Part shown: positions 13,001-21,600 of the stretch, in pieces
Position numbering within the stretch: position 1 is the stretch's first letter
Layout of the letters: each line of letters opens with the position of its first letter
Assembly (NCBI RefSeq): GCF_000758665.1
Contig: NZ_CP009285.1
Span: forward strand, 4,464,001-4,528,000
Origin: Paenibacillus borealis
GTDB lineage: Bacteria > Bacillota > Bacilli > Paenibacillales > Paenibacillaceae
Direction: 5' to 3'
DNA: 64,000 nt
Notes under the pieces: model-generated
Told to the model about the DNA's origin: nothing
Database searches by the model: none
Seen by the model: the letters and a program-made list of their open reading frames with translations, nothing else
Position numbers and translations under genes: made by a program

Positions 13001-13440
13001 TACAAGACGTTCCAGCTGCAAATGCAGCCTTCCATATACAGTCCTGCGGCCTCATCCAGCGCTTGCCGGGAGACTGGAGCCCCGTTTGTTTTTTTCACCA
13101 TAATCCCGTCCAGCCTTCGCTGATCCTCACGCCCGTTCTGGCTTCGCCGCAGCACGCGGGAGGCACTGCCAGTATCCGCAGCAAGCGCCTCAAGGGTGCG
13201 CAGCAGCTCCGTTTCCAGCTCCTGCAGATCACCGGCAATCACGGCCGCCCGCTCGGGAAAGTGGCTTCTGCCGACGGATAACGTGTAGGCGATATTTCCG
13301 ACATCCGTACTGGCGTCCGCCTCTTCCTTGATCCACTCTTTTAGATCCGCAAGTCTCCGAATCAGGCCCTCCCGGGTCTTGGCTGAAAAGAGAAACAGAT
13401 AAAAAGGGCGTTCGCCGCTATGTATGCCATTATTGCTCAT
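1054..13440 (-). CDS. PKS5: trans-AT polyketide synthase, DH-KR-ACP / KS7-DH-KR-ACP / KS8-DH-KR
   Basis: About 4,128 residues. The ATG at 13440 follows GGAGG by 8 bases; an in-frame GTG 15 bases upstream lies next to that SD and is rejected. Rough layout: KS-flanking subdomain without its KS (1-175, ending LPTYPFQKHKYW), DH (HxxxGxxxxP at His218), KR (TGGLGRLG ~707), ACP (GMSSI, Ser1009), KS7 (Cys1271 in DTACSSS; EAHGTGTSLG; NIGH), DH (His1762), KR (~2270), ACP (GLDSI, Ser2578), KS8 (Cys2848 in DTMCSSS), DH (His3329), KR (~3840-4030), helical C-terminus (LTRLQAGEMSEADVEQW). Modules 6, 7 and 8 each carry DH+KR without ER, which predicts three consecutive double bonds. Oddities: the third DH has HxxxExxxxP instead of HxxxG; the last KR starts PGGTGALG rather than TGGTGALG; the module-6 KS is on PKS4 and the module-8 ACP on PKS6. 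No AT, ER or methyltransferase is seen. Confidence 0.96.
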   Translation of the reverse strand: MSNNGIHSGERPFYLFLFSAKTREGLIRRLADLKEWIKEEADASTDVGNIAYTLSVGRSHFPERAAVIAGDLQELETELLRTLEALAADTGSASRVLRRSQNGREDQRRLDGIMVKKTNGAPVSRQALDEAAGLYMEGCICSWNVLYSDRQYNKTPLPTYPFQKHKYWLELNTAAPLAATGGAAVQAIGPVLDSNQSTVHEQCFAKKLTGTEFYLNDHIVSGHKLLPGVVQLEMALSAAAASLPGTTVRGITGVVWAYPIQLEDGEAAKTVQVRLYPGEAEAELDYEITSLSEGNPVVHSQGSISYTAEEPSGNLLDTLDITALSQGKTRVSGTQIYDKFRQHQLLLGPSFQSITEMFAGETEALAFIELPAHLREGFKEYTLHPTVVDGVLEAVIGLVSSQEEMEDAVALPYSFDKLEIFGSLPASCVSYVKKLESANSGGDQEFDVVLADGKGRVLLKFTRFVLKVFHQGRQQSTEEMSFAYEWKESGTSLPQQDTIQGDVLLFTGQSELYKEFAKANNHADSGQLTIVEAGAEYHQDGETHYRINPEQPADYTRLIRELKNRGCTLETIVYEQPEVAAASAGAAAAGAYLHQLYLAQALMAGQENRHTRVIQLCRGGEKEAVPPELGALRGFNKTLKLEHSKLHFSTLFTGQASTEEIYRMVAAEVQSADDEVLYQQGRRYVHALKEIALPEKEATRDIIRPQGVYLITGGLGRLGLIVAEHLAGQVQAKLVLIGRSALQPEQEQQIIRLQKLGAEVLYVQADISQEQAAAAAVAEARSRFGSLHGIIHAAGVTRDALIQVKDAEQAGEVLGAKVQGLIYLDQSTQEDKLDFIAAFSSIAAVTGNTGQSDYAYANAFMDEYMLSRHALVRSGHRYGKSISINWPLWKDGGMQVEEQTLLFFRNTVGLKPLESAAGLGYFEAILNGNVSQILPLQANRKKISGILGLESAAAGAAITGERAGHRANLAADLLEQTQQAITGVISRLMKLDEAVIHPDQDLGEYGMSSITFTDAAGAVNDTFQVRMTPAVFFEYPTARALSAHLAESYPYELVEYFSQGAAQAAVASVDYGPVKAGSSGTKVRQGWKVPQPESAVTVKREPVAIIGISGAMPESRDLETFWEQLRQQKDMISEIPGDRWDIQELNRLKGRGPDKPISGWGGFMKDIDKFDPGFFGINPREADLMDPQQRIFLETVWSTLEDAGYQASALSGKKVGLFVGVSTNDYSTLLQDNDIEIEAYSSTGSSHCVLANRISYLLNFHGPSEPIDTACSSSLVAVHRAVESIQNGDCEQAIAGGVNVIAAPTLHISFSRAGMLSPDGRCKTFDQSANGYVRGEGTGAVLLKPLSQAEADGDYIYAVIKGTAINHGGKVSSLTVPNPKAQAEVLVEAYEKAGISPDTIGYIEAHGTGTSLGDPVEINALKSAFKELYHRHGIPVSREQYCGLGAVKTNIGHLEAAAGIAGILKVVLAMKHKTLPGNVHFNQLNPYIELEHSPFYIVEKTQEWTTLEDAPRRAGVSSFGFGGVNAHVVLEDYTTAAASDSSGSGSGSGQSGESGQGNVIILSAKTKPQLQQKMQQLLSYLTLHGDKEELTLHNIAFTLQTGREEMAERMAFAASGKEELVNILRSCLAGQEQVYAVCYGQVSAQPAATTSLTVKAGNQIPAQPFTALELSELAEQWTSGEAVDWSRLYVNRKGRRIPLPVYPFAREVCWVRKNTRRIAPKLSSAEAVAAVLHPMVDSNVSTMEEEKFRTVLRLDQFFVKDHVVGGKVLLPGVAYLEMVRAAADLAGITPVTGLKDVRWIKAVELEEDRKEIYTSFRLVESGELEYRVFSEAGDQRVLHSSGIILQETPASAQTLEIAKIKERSTSTFDHAQCYDHIFKGVGFDYGPAFRVTKTAYCSVQEGLSEISLPQHLEADYADYVLHPSIIDGAVRSLSWAGRRSDEDLTLRVPFALDRMELVGEVPRQCYAYAKPAEGATGTDDEGTRKYDIRITDMEGQEVVRLFGFSIKQYASAKGAAPVQAAGLSLYAPEWVEAALPQESAALSSIVVFGSAALTDSIREQATQQGLAPDRCIQVQAGAEYARLSSTEYVINPGQAADYLRLLEALNTQGVELQHIVHGWNVNGGAGAGAGDALEDTDSLQEGLAEFLEAQMDQGLYSLLHLLQAAAASKPKSRIRCLYAYDSAEHVLTPLNEMAAGLAHSISADHPLFQLSLVQLNAEAPAEAAERLVQELLPPQLAGGTEIRYDGGARYLRKLLPQPMLHQAGESRFIRGGVYIITGGTGALGMLVAAELAATVQARLVLAGRQPVDAAIQAKLEHLAGLGAEAVYLQADVADMDSSVRLIGQAKARFGGINGILHCAGIGETVKAAESSKAGFARILGPKVSGTLNLDLASKDEALDLFILFSSTSAQIGDMGAGSYAAANSFLDRFAVYRDRLAAQHQRQGKSVSINWPLWQDGRYQVVAAQQQVLADYYGMHLLDSRTGLDILEAVLKEDVVQAFVGYGDPHKIARALGISGAGQTGQAGQAATAAQSASSSVDSGELLVRTQAYLVSLLAKTLGISKERIGQASPLDAFGLDSIMILELNESLQREFSGLPTTLFYEYNTVESLAGYFTGHYGAQLASLLKLEQPQNPEAVKPPVQLSIDPQAAAYTAPQGGRFMPKAGEAALPARNAVNSGAMDIAVIGMDGRFPMAGNISELWDNLKEGRDCITEIPADRWDYTRDYDPEKGKKGKIYTKYGGFIDDVDKFDPLFFQMTPRDAQLTDPQERLFLECAYHTVEDAGYTREKLARSKVGVFVGVMYGHYQLIGTEGYASGNLVAPNSSFASIANRVSYLFNFQGPSMAIDTMCSSSLTAIHLACESIRSGESEAAVAGGVNVTIHRNKYVFLCSQRFASSEGKCRAFGEGGDGYVASEGVGAVLLKPLSKAIEDGDHIYGVIKGTAVNSGGKTSGYTVPNPGAQAAAIAEALRKSGVHPRTITSLEAHGTGTSLGDPIEIAGLSKAFGQYTDDKQFCSISSVKSNIGHLESAAGIASVAKVMLQMKHRMLAPSIHTEELNSGIHFADTPFYVQRSLDRWEQDTNSGGTRRAGISSFGAGGANVHLIAEEYVPAQAAIEIPGSKLIVLSAKNRERLMEKIRELDRFLEAPLAEEYTLANIAYTLSTGREEMEERLAFAASTLDELKSVLQAIAAGTVHEGVHQGNSAAALTSGAAILGNDPEDAAYIAALARKNQLERIAKLWVLGTPIDWNLFFAGYKPQKISLPLYPFARERYWLENTGSGTGITTPAVNGQWTEGMTSLHPLHPLVDVNISTLREQRFRKRLSVEQFYLRDHIVAEQMLLPGVAYIEMARAAGEIAAEATVSAVRDIVWLKPVVMTEDFMDLDIVLEPAADAVHYEIFSSARSGKVVHSRGVLEFAEVPASRSSRSFNLDGIKERCPGRKDKHECYQHVFKGIGFDYGPSFQVTEEVLSGNEETLARLSLNEAYRSALPEFVLHPALFDGAVRSVAAGRDEAGRATHIPFSLGNIEIFAPIPADCYVYTRVKEQPGENNQGLNIFDIAILDLDGHELVRIEDFIVRPFAGKPEGGRTEDEIFYYTPVYENEALVPVRTAERRNVLVFGEPGSFGGVNGDMETAHPMFSSMPSGADACIWITPDTEYRARQGNHIAINPHREADYVRLLQELRESGFHATHVLHQWAGTAAPLPLAALREDTIQPVLTQMLENGVFSVVSLFKAFVQVYGQQPLKLLFAYQAEPGGFSAPHELLASFAKSIVTLHHKFQIASVAADYNAIHAAGFQERLYQELFAAENTGQADIRYTEGQRRVRKIKPLELGGRTAAAASTVAFKENGVYLIPGGTGALGMIFARYLARTYRATLICTGRQPASERTDAFMAELERLGGEGRYLQGDISIAGDVQRIMGRIKSEFGVLNGIIHCAGQGGSVPVTESDRAAGREIMNSKVQGLIHLDLFSTGFDLDFLILFSSISVELGDLGVGYYAMANSFMDRYAQLRDESVSQGKRKGRTISVNWPLWKDGGFEIPESESAFYSSYLGMSMMDEETGIRAFEAICQAGSGNIIVAAGSKSKIDHAFKLEKNTPVQEIPLEDKEAIVDLLTRLQAGEMSEADVEQWMGGLR

Positions 13441-13500
13441 CTGTTTAGCCTCCACTTCTCTTCCTAATGAATGTATGAATTTCGGCCGCTCTTACAGCTT

Positions 13501-15699
13501 CTAGCTTCCCCTGCGGTATTCTTCGATGACGATATGGCAGTTCGTGCCACTGAAGCCGAACCCGCTGATTGCAGCCATTCTGGAGCCCCGTTTGTTCTCC
13601 GGCCAATCTACCAGCTCAGTGTTGATGTAGAAGGGGCTTCCGTCCAGCCTGATCTTCTCATTAAGCCGGCTATAGTGGATCAGCGGCGGGATCTGCCTGT
13701 TCTTCAGGGCCAGCAGGATTTTGATCATCCCGGCGACACCGGCGGCCATCGTGGCATGTCCGATATTGGCCTTCACGGACCCGAGTGCGCAATACTGGCT
13801 GTCCTGCGTAAATTCGCGGAACGCTTCGATCAGTGCTTTTACTTCAATGGGGTCACCCAAAGCGGTGCCCGTTCCATGCGCTTCGACATAGTTGATCTCG
13901 GCCGGGTCGATGCGGAACTTCTCGTACACCCGTTTCTCCAACTGAATCTGCGAGTTCACGCTTGGTGCGGTAATACCATTGGTCCGGCCGTCCTGATTCA
14001 CACCGCTGCCCCGGATCACACCATAGATATGATCCCTGTTCTCCAGCGCCTGCTTCAGCGGCTTCAGCACCACAACCCCTACCCCCTCGCTTAGCAAGGT
14101 TCCGTCTGCGGCCTGATCGAAGGGTCTGCATACACCCTGCGCCGACAAAATCTCCATCTGGCTGCTCTGCACCATGCTGTCCGGGGTAATCATCAGCCGG
14201 ATGCCTCCGGCCAGCGCCATGTCGCATTCCTCATTCCAGAGGCTCGTACACGCCTGATGGACGGCTACCAGCGACGAGGAGCAGGCGGTATCTATCGAAA
14301 TGCTCGGGCCTTTCAGATTCAGAAAATACGAGATTCGCGCAGCCAGGATCGACGAAGAAGTCCCTGTAAACGCATCTGCGGTATTGCCCAGACGGTTCGC
14401 TTCCAGATGCTTGGTATAATCGCTTGGCGCACAGCCGACAAATACGCCGCAGCGGGTATCCTGCACCGCCTGGTCGGAATATCCGGCATCCTCCAGCGCC
14501 TTCCAGGCCTCTTCCAGAAAAATCCGCTGCTGCGGGTCCATAATTTCCGCTTCTTTGGGGGAAATATTGAAGAATAACGGATCGAATTCATCCACATGGT
14601 CGAGCAGTCCTGCAACCGTGCAATAGGTCTTCTGATCCGCTTTCCGGTCTTCGTCATACAAAGCCCGAATATCGAATCGGCTGGCGGGAATTTCCCCAGT
14701 GCTGGATACGCCGTCACGGAGATTGCGCCACAGCTCTCTTGCCGAAGCGGCACCGGGAAACCGGCCCGATAATCCGACAATTGCAATGCCTTCTGCCGCA
14801 GCGGCAGAGGCTTGGACAGCGGGAACTTTTGGCGAAGCTTCCAGCTTGACCTTAACTGGTTCTTCCGCAGGACGGGAGGCGGCAAAACCCAGTTTGATCT
14901 TGCCTGCAGTCTCTGCACTTGGCACTGCGGGAGCAATGGGAGCCGGGCCAGTTTTCAGTGTCAGCTTGGGCGCTCCAGAGGCCGGTTGTCCAGCGGATAA
15001 GGGAGCCTGCGCCGCAGGTGCTTTTTCCTCCTTGGCCTGACGCCCGGTTACCGGACTCAGTGAGCGCGCGGCGCGCGGCGTAGCTGTGGCAGGCTCAGAA
15101 GCTTTTACCGGCTCCTTAAAGTTCACTGGCTCCTTCATTGGCGCTTTCGGTTTGGACGATGCTGCTGCCGGTTTGTTAGTAGAGAATTGGTCGATCAGAT
15201 CATTCATATATTCATATCTGTGGTTCAACCGCTGGGACTGGACAGGTTCACGCAGCTCTTGCAGACCCTTTGCCGGATTGTGACCCGTAGCCTCCATCAC
15301 CTTCTTCACCAGACCTGCGCCGCTGTTCTTCTGAATCTCATTCACCATATAGCGGGCCAGTTCCGGGATGGTCGGATAATCGTAGAGGAGAATGCCGTCG
15401 AGCTGGATATGCAGCGCTTCATTCAGATCGCGGACAATTTCCACACTGCTGATTGAATCGATGCCCATTTCCTTAAAAGAAAGCTCATGGCTCAGCTCCT
15501 CCGGCTGAAGCTTCACTACCCGGCACAGCACATCCTTGACCAGCTGCTCCACGGCTTCCGGAGAGTATGCCTGCTGTGCGCCGGAAACCGCATTTCCCCG
15601 CTGCTTCAGCTCATTGATGCGTCTCAGGCCTTCGCGGGCCTCCAGCTTATGGTCCTTGATCTGCTGCAATATGTCCTTGATCGTCTCGCCGTTACTCAT
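13501..15699 (-). CDS. PKS4: trans-AT polyketide synthase, ACP-KS6
   Basis: 732 residues. An N-terminal helical docking element (ILQQIKDHKLEAREG, residues 1-35) is followed by an ACP with GIDSISSVEIV (Ser82). Then come an Ala/Pro/Lys-rich linker (about 165-295) and a ketosynthase with DTACSSSLV (Cys473), EAHGTGTALGDP and NIGH. The protein stops right after the KS signature SGTNCH, so the KS-flanking subdomain that normally follows is on PKS5. The ACP closely resembles the last ACP of PKS3; the two form an ACP doublet across a protein boundary, as often seen in beta-branching modules. The start overlaps the PKS3 stop by 8 bases and is preceded by GGAGG at 6 bases, indicating translational coupling. 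KS6 belongs to the same apparent clade as KS3 of PKS2 (shared GVNQDG and NGITAP motifs). A 45-bp gap with its own SD separates it from PKS5. Confidence 0.95.
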   Translation of the reverse strand: MSNGETIKDILQQIKDHKLEAREGLRRINELKQRGNAVSGAQQAYSPEAVEQLVKDVLCRVVKLQPEELSHELSFKEMGIDSISSVEIVRDLNEALHIQLDGILLYDYPTIPELARYMVNEIQKNSGAGLVKKVMEATGHNPAKGLQELREPVQSQRLNHRYEYMNDLIDQFSTNKPAAASSKPKAPMKEPVNFKEPVKASEPATATPRAARSLSPVTGRQAKEEKAPAAQAPLSAGQPASGAPKLTLKTGPAPIAPAVPSAETAGKIKLGFAASRPAEEPVKVKLEASPKVPAVQASAAAAEGIAIVGLSGRFPGAASARELWRNLRDGVSSTGEIPASRFDIRALYDEDRKADQKTYCTVAGLLDHVDEFDPLFFNISPKEAEIMDPQQRIFLEEAWKALEDAGYSDQAVQDTRCGVFVGCAPSDYTKHLEANRLGNTADAFTGTSSSILAARISYFLNLKGPSISIDTACSSSLVAVHQACTSLWNEECDMALAGGIRLMITPDSMVQSSQMEILSAQGVCRPFDQAADGTLLSEGVGVVVLKPLKQALENRDHIYGVIRGSGVNQDGRTNGITAPSVNSQIQLEKRVYEKFRIDPAEINYVEAHGTGTALGDPIEVKALIEAFREFTQDSQYCALGSVKANIGHATMAAGVAGMIKILLALKNRQIPPLIHYSRLNEKIRLDGSPFYINTELVDWPENKRGSRMAAISGFGFSGTNCHIVIEEYRRGS

Positions 15700-18600
15700 A
15701 GTACACCTCCAAAAACTGGGCCACTTCGTCTACATCCAGCTCATCCTCGTTCAGCCTCGACAACAGCTCCAGCAGATCACGGTCTTCCTGGTTAGCCGAA
15801 GAGGCGGAAGTGCTGACTGATGCTTCTGGCACTCCTGAACCGGCATGCCCCACTGAAGCTCCTGCTGCTGCACCCTCTCTTATACCTGATGATGTTCCTG
15901 TGACTGCGGATGCTGACAATACTCCCGGTACTTCCGCTTCCTGAGCCTGGAAATTCGCTCTTAGCTTACGCCCGATATGCGCTGCCAGAAGGTTAATGGT
16001 GTAGTAATCATAAATATCGATGGTGTCGAGCTGCAGGCTGAAGCTCTCACCCAGATCACGCACAATCTCGACGCCGCTGATGGAATCCACACCCATATCC
16101 TTGAAATTCATATCCTCGTCCAGTTCTGCTTCATCCAGTTGAATCCGGTCTGCGATGATCTGGGTCAGTTCGTCCTTGATGTTCCGTTCAATGTTCCGAT
16201 CAGCTTCTGCAGCATATATGGAAGGAATGGAGACAGCAGAGTCTGTTGAACTGGCAAGACCTGTTGAACCGACGTTAGCCACGGTGCCAGCGTTCAACCG
16301 GGACGGCTTGTTAACTGTACCCTCAGGTGCGGACAGTGTTGCCGCCTTTACTGCTTCCCGTTCTTCCATCACTGGCTCTGAAGCCCGGTACAGGTGGCGG
16401 ATCTTTGCTTTGACCTCCGGCGTGGTGAAGGTGATGCGGTGCATCTCATTCTCGCGGTCCACGCAGTGCAGCAGTGAATCCAGCACCCTGCTGGCCAGCT
16501 CCTGCTTCAATACACTGACCGTGGTTCTTGGCTTCTCGGCAATCAGCCGGGCAATCGACACAGCCTCCTGCAGCACCTTGTCCTTGGCCCGGAAGATAAC
16601 AGAGGCAGATCTGCTTTTGAGCTGTTCGCCGGAGTACATACTGGCCGTGAACATCATCTCGACAGCAAGATTCTTGCCCAGCTTATCCTCCAGAATGAAG
16701 GTCGCGCCCATCCCCGGGGTGAAACCGTATTTGGCAAAAGCAGCGGAATACACGCTCTCCTCAGCCATAACCACAATATCCGCATACAGCCCGAACAGCA
16801 TGCCGCCGCCGGAAGCATGGCCTTCCATCGCGGAGATCACAGGAATAGGGCACTCCAGCATTCCCCTGTACAAAATCGGCGCATCCGTAAAGCTCAGCTT
16901 GGAGTCGGAAATATCCAGCAGCTGCTCCTGCGTTCCGCCCATGGAGAAGATCCTGTCATTCCCGGCAACCACAATCGCCTTGATCTGCTCGTCCTGCTGG
17001 GCGGTTTGGAAGCAGTGGGTAAGCCCCTGTATAACCTCATGGGTAAATGTATTGTTATGCATCGCGTCCTGAATCCGAATGATGGCGACGCCGCCTTCCA
17101 CACGTTCCAGCACAACTTCATTCCCCGTATACGCAAATGCTTTAGGCGCTGCGAATCCGGAAGTTGGAGCAGGTTCTGCATACTCTTGTATATTAGTTAT
17201 AAGTTCTACTGGGTTAACCGGCTCGATCCAATAGCTTTTGCGGGCAAACGGATAATGCGGCAGCGAAAGAAGCTCAGGTGCGTCTTTCCCGTATAACATC
17301 CGCCAGTCTATAGCTGCGCCTTCCGCCCATGCCCGGGCCAGCAGTTCAGCATCACGCAATGTATACAGATTGGCCTGGATTTGAACATTGCCGTGTATTT
17401 GCGCCTTGCTTGTCCGCCCTTCTGCGGCCACGCCTGCCTCTGATGTGAACAATTGAACGGAAGCCCGCTGCTCCAAGTAATCATCTATAGTCGCCAGCAG
17501 TTCACTTAGCGTGTGGTACACGACAGCCAACCGGTGCTTCATGGGTTCCCGGGCCACCTGAAGTGTATAGCTAAGCCCCGACAGCGATAGTTCCTGCACA
17601 GCCCCGGCCTTAGGCTCAGCAGTCCCATACCCTTCCATACCTGCAAATCCGGTTACGAGCTGGCTGCTAAGCTCCTGCACTGTTAAGTCACCGCTTACCG
17701 CTGAAGCATTTGCCTGTATACCGAAGCTTCCCTGGAGTCTGTCACACAATTGGAGGAATTCGACAGGCCCGAGGCCCAGCTCATCCAGAGTGTGATCTTG
17801 TCCGATCCCGGTGACCGGAAGGTCCAGCATTTGAGCGATCACTTCTTGCAGGGCGGCTGTCACTTCCTTATGACTTTCGTGGATTCCTGCTTGTCCTTGT
17901 TCAATGAAAGCTCTCATCCGCCGGGCATAGGCTTGCAGCCGCTCCGGGGTCTGCGCGGATAATACAAAGATATAAGGACCATTATTGCCAGTCTGCTGAT
18001 CCTGATCTCCATTCTTTCTGCTGCCTGTATATTGCTCCAGAATGACATGGGCGTTGGACCCTCCTGCACCAAAAGCACTGATGCCGGCGCGTCTCGGGTA
18101 CACCGTTGTCTGCCCGTTAGCGGTACGTGTGACCGGCTTCCATTCCTCCAGCTTCTGCTGAATATAGAAGCCTGAATCGCCAAGCCGGATATGCGGGTTG
18201 ATCCGCTCCGAATGAATCGAAGGCGCAAGCTGCCCGTGCTGCATCTGCAGAATCACCTTGGCGATGGAGGATATGCCTGCTGCCGCTTCGGCATGGCCGA
18301 TATTGGACTTGACTGAACCAATGGCACAACTGAAGGATTGATCTTTACAGGGGGCAAAAGCATTCATCAGCGCCTTGATCTCAATCGGATCGCCGAGCGA
18401 GGTCCCCGTGCCATGTGCTTCAATATAATTGACGGTGCCGGCATCGATGCCGCTTCTGCGGATCGCTTCGGACACGGCTTCCTCCTGCGCACGCTGATTG
18501 GGAACGGTAAATCCGCTGGCCTCCCCGCCATGATTAATGGCGCTGCCCTTAATGACCGCATAGATCCGGTCATGGTCCCGCTCCGCCTGCCTCAGCGGCT

Positions 18601-21600
18601 TGATCAGGATCGCCCCTGCTGCCTCGGCGGGCACGTAACCATCTCCGCCTTCGCCGAAGCTGCGGCATCTGCCTTCCGAGGAAGCGAAATTACCCTGCGA
18701 CAGCAGCAGGTACTTATCCGGGTGCACGGAGAGATTAACCCCTCCAACCAGGGCCATGGCACAATCCCGGTTCTTCACGCTTTGGCAGGCCATATGCAGT
18801 GCCGTCATCGAGGACGAGCACATGGTATCAATGCCCAGGGAAGGTCCGGTCAGTCCAAAATAATAAGACACCCGGTTGGCAATCGACGAGATGGTGGAAG
18901 TTGCCACCTGCCGGCTGGTATTGTAGAGCTGGTACTGCATCCACATGGCTCCGGCGAATACGCCTACCTTTTGGCCTTTGAGCGCAGACCGGATATACCC
19001 GCCATCCTCGAACGCTTCCCAGGCCAGCTCCAGAAATACCCGCTCATGCGGGTCCATCAACACGGCTTGATAAGGTGCCACATTGAACAGCAGTGAATCG
19101 AACTTGTCCACATCGCGGAGGAAGCCGCCCCACCGGGAGCTGTCCTTGCCCCAGCTCTCCTGGGCAATCCGCTGCTGCTCCTCATGATTCCACCTCTGCG
19201 GATCGACCTCCGATACTGCGTCCCGGCCTGCCTTGAGCAGCTCCCAATACTCCGGCAGATTGTCCGCACCCGGAAATCTCCCGCTGATTCCGATAATCGC
19301 CAAGTCATCCTCATCCGTATTTCCGGTAGAGCTTGTCAGATGGCTCAGAGCGATCCCGGGCTGCGGAACAGCCTTCTGCTCACTTGAATCCCCGTCCCGG
19401 ACCAAAACATCGTCAATCCTGATTTCTTCCCCCGGAACCATGAGCAGTTGGGTTTCTTCCCGCTGCAGCGCCCATTCCAGCGCCTCTATCCCTGCGGCAG
19501 TCTCCAGGAGCGTGATGCCAAATCTGTGTTTTAGCGCCAGCTCCGTATGTTCGTCGCCTTTCATGCCGCCATCGCGCCAGAGAGGCCAATTGATAGACAG
19601 GGATTTGCCGCTTCTGAGCCCCTGCGCCCGCAAGAGTTCCCGTTGCTGCATATAGCCGTCCATATATAAATTGGCATACGCGTAGTCGCTTTGCGTTGGA
19701 TTGCCCAGAATCCCCGCCACTGAGGAAAATGCGGCAAAAAAGGTGAGCGGCTCCTCCTTAAACACTTCATCGAGATTGACTGTACCCTCCGCCTTCACCC
19801 GCAGCACCTGACGCAGATCCTCACTGTCCTTATACACCAGTAACGAATCACGAGTAAGTCCCGCACAATGAAAAATCCCGTCCAGCCTTCCATGCTTCTC
19901 CTTCACAAAAGCGTGCAGAGACTCGACCGATGTCCGGTCCGTTACATCACAAGCTACATATTCAAGACGCGGATGCGCGTCTAACCCGGCACCGACCTCA
20001 TCCGGCAGCTTGGCCGCTCTTCCGCAAAGAATGGCTGCCCCGCCTTGCTGCAGAACATGCGCTGCCAGCTTTTGTCCAATGCCTCCGGCTCCGCCGGTAA
20101 TCAAGTAGACATGGTTGCTGCGAATAGCCGTTGTAACGCCGCCTTCTGCGTGTCCGGCCTTGCGGTATGTCTGTATTCTCCGGAGACCCTGTTCATAAAC
20201 CACACGGCGCCCGCTGTCCCAACCGCTGAAGAGTTCATCAAGGAAAATAGTCTGGAGCTGCCTGCGGTTCTCTGCATCAATGCCGATACATTTATACGCC
20301 ACCTTATCCGTTTCGGACTGGATGCAGTGCAGGAATCCCTCCATAGCGGCATCGCCCGGATGAGCGGCCAAACCTTCTTGATCGAAGAAATAGAGCATCT
20401 TTACTGCCGATTTTATTTTGCTTCTCAGCAGCTCCCGCAGGATATAGAACATGGGAATCACCTGCTGCTCCGAATCCGGCAGACCGCCTTGGCTCCGCCC
20501 GCCGCAATTCAGGCTGTTGACCAGAACCGTGGGCATGCGGTCCGCTGCCTGTAATTCAACCGCCAATTGCTTGTAATCGCCCTCGCGGTTAAAGTTCATG
20601 CGGTAAATACCTGCTCCGGCTGCGGCAAATTGTTCTCCCGGAAGCACGAAGCTGAAGCGGCTGCCTGCCTCCGATCCCGCTAGAGCAAGCAGCTCATCCT
20701 GTTGCCCGCACAGAACCAGCACCTGCTCCTGCTGCCCCAATTGTTCCGCCTTGCCGCGGAGCGTCAGCGGGCTGTTGACCCAAGTAGGGGTATAGGCATG
20801 AATGGCCGCAGCGGCCGTTTCCGGCTTAGCAGATTGGTTCACATCCCCAAGCGCTGTAGCGAAACTGAAAAACGAATCGCAATGTTCCCGAAGAATATAC
20901 TGGCTTAACTCGTCCATCGTGGCGTATTCAAACAGCAGCGTCGGGTAGAGAGAGCATTCCAGCTTCTCTTCCAGCCGCTTGACGATATCCAGCAAATGCT
21001 GTGAATTCAGCCCCTGATTGTAAAAACCCTCATCTGTCCGCAGCTCGGACTCGTCCCTTCCGGACAGGCCACTTACCAGCCGCTTCAGATAGGAGGTGAC
21101 GGCTTCCTTGCGCACACTTTCCTCGGCTGGAGCTCCCTTGCGGGCCGACGGAGCTTGGGCTTTGACTTGGGCTGGCTCCAGCTTCGCAGCAACGGACGAA
21201 ACCACCGGTGCTGCAGCAGGATGTTGAACCTTCTGAGGTCCGCTGATCAGCTCCTTGGAGCGGATCTTCTTCAGGCCCCAGCGTCTGAAGCTGGCGATCT
21301 CCTCTCCTTGCCCGTTGTATACTTCGATATCGAAATACATCAGGTCCTTGATGTCTCCATCCGGATAACCCTCATCCTTGATATAGACATAGATCTGCTC
21401 CTTCATCGGTTCATAGGAACGGAAGGATTCGATGAACATCGGAATGGAAGCCTGGATCTCCCGGGAGAAATCCAGCTCCTGCAATACAACAAATCCCTGA
21501 ACCAGCGTTGCTGCATCCAGATAACAAGGGTGCATGTAGAACTGGTCCATATATTCCCTGGCGAGCTCGCCCAGGGTAATTTCAGCCAGAATGCGCTGAT

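Noticed and set aside
13440..13455. GTG at 13455 as the PKS5 start.
   Set aside because: It overlaps the SD that serves the ATG at 13440; the shorter start has ideal spacing.
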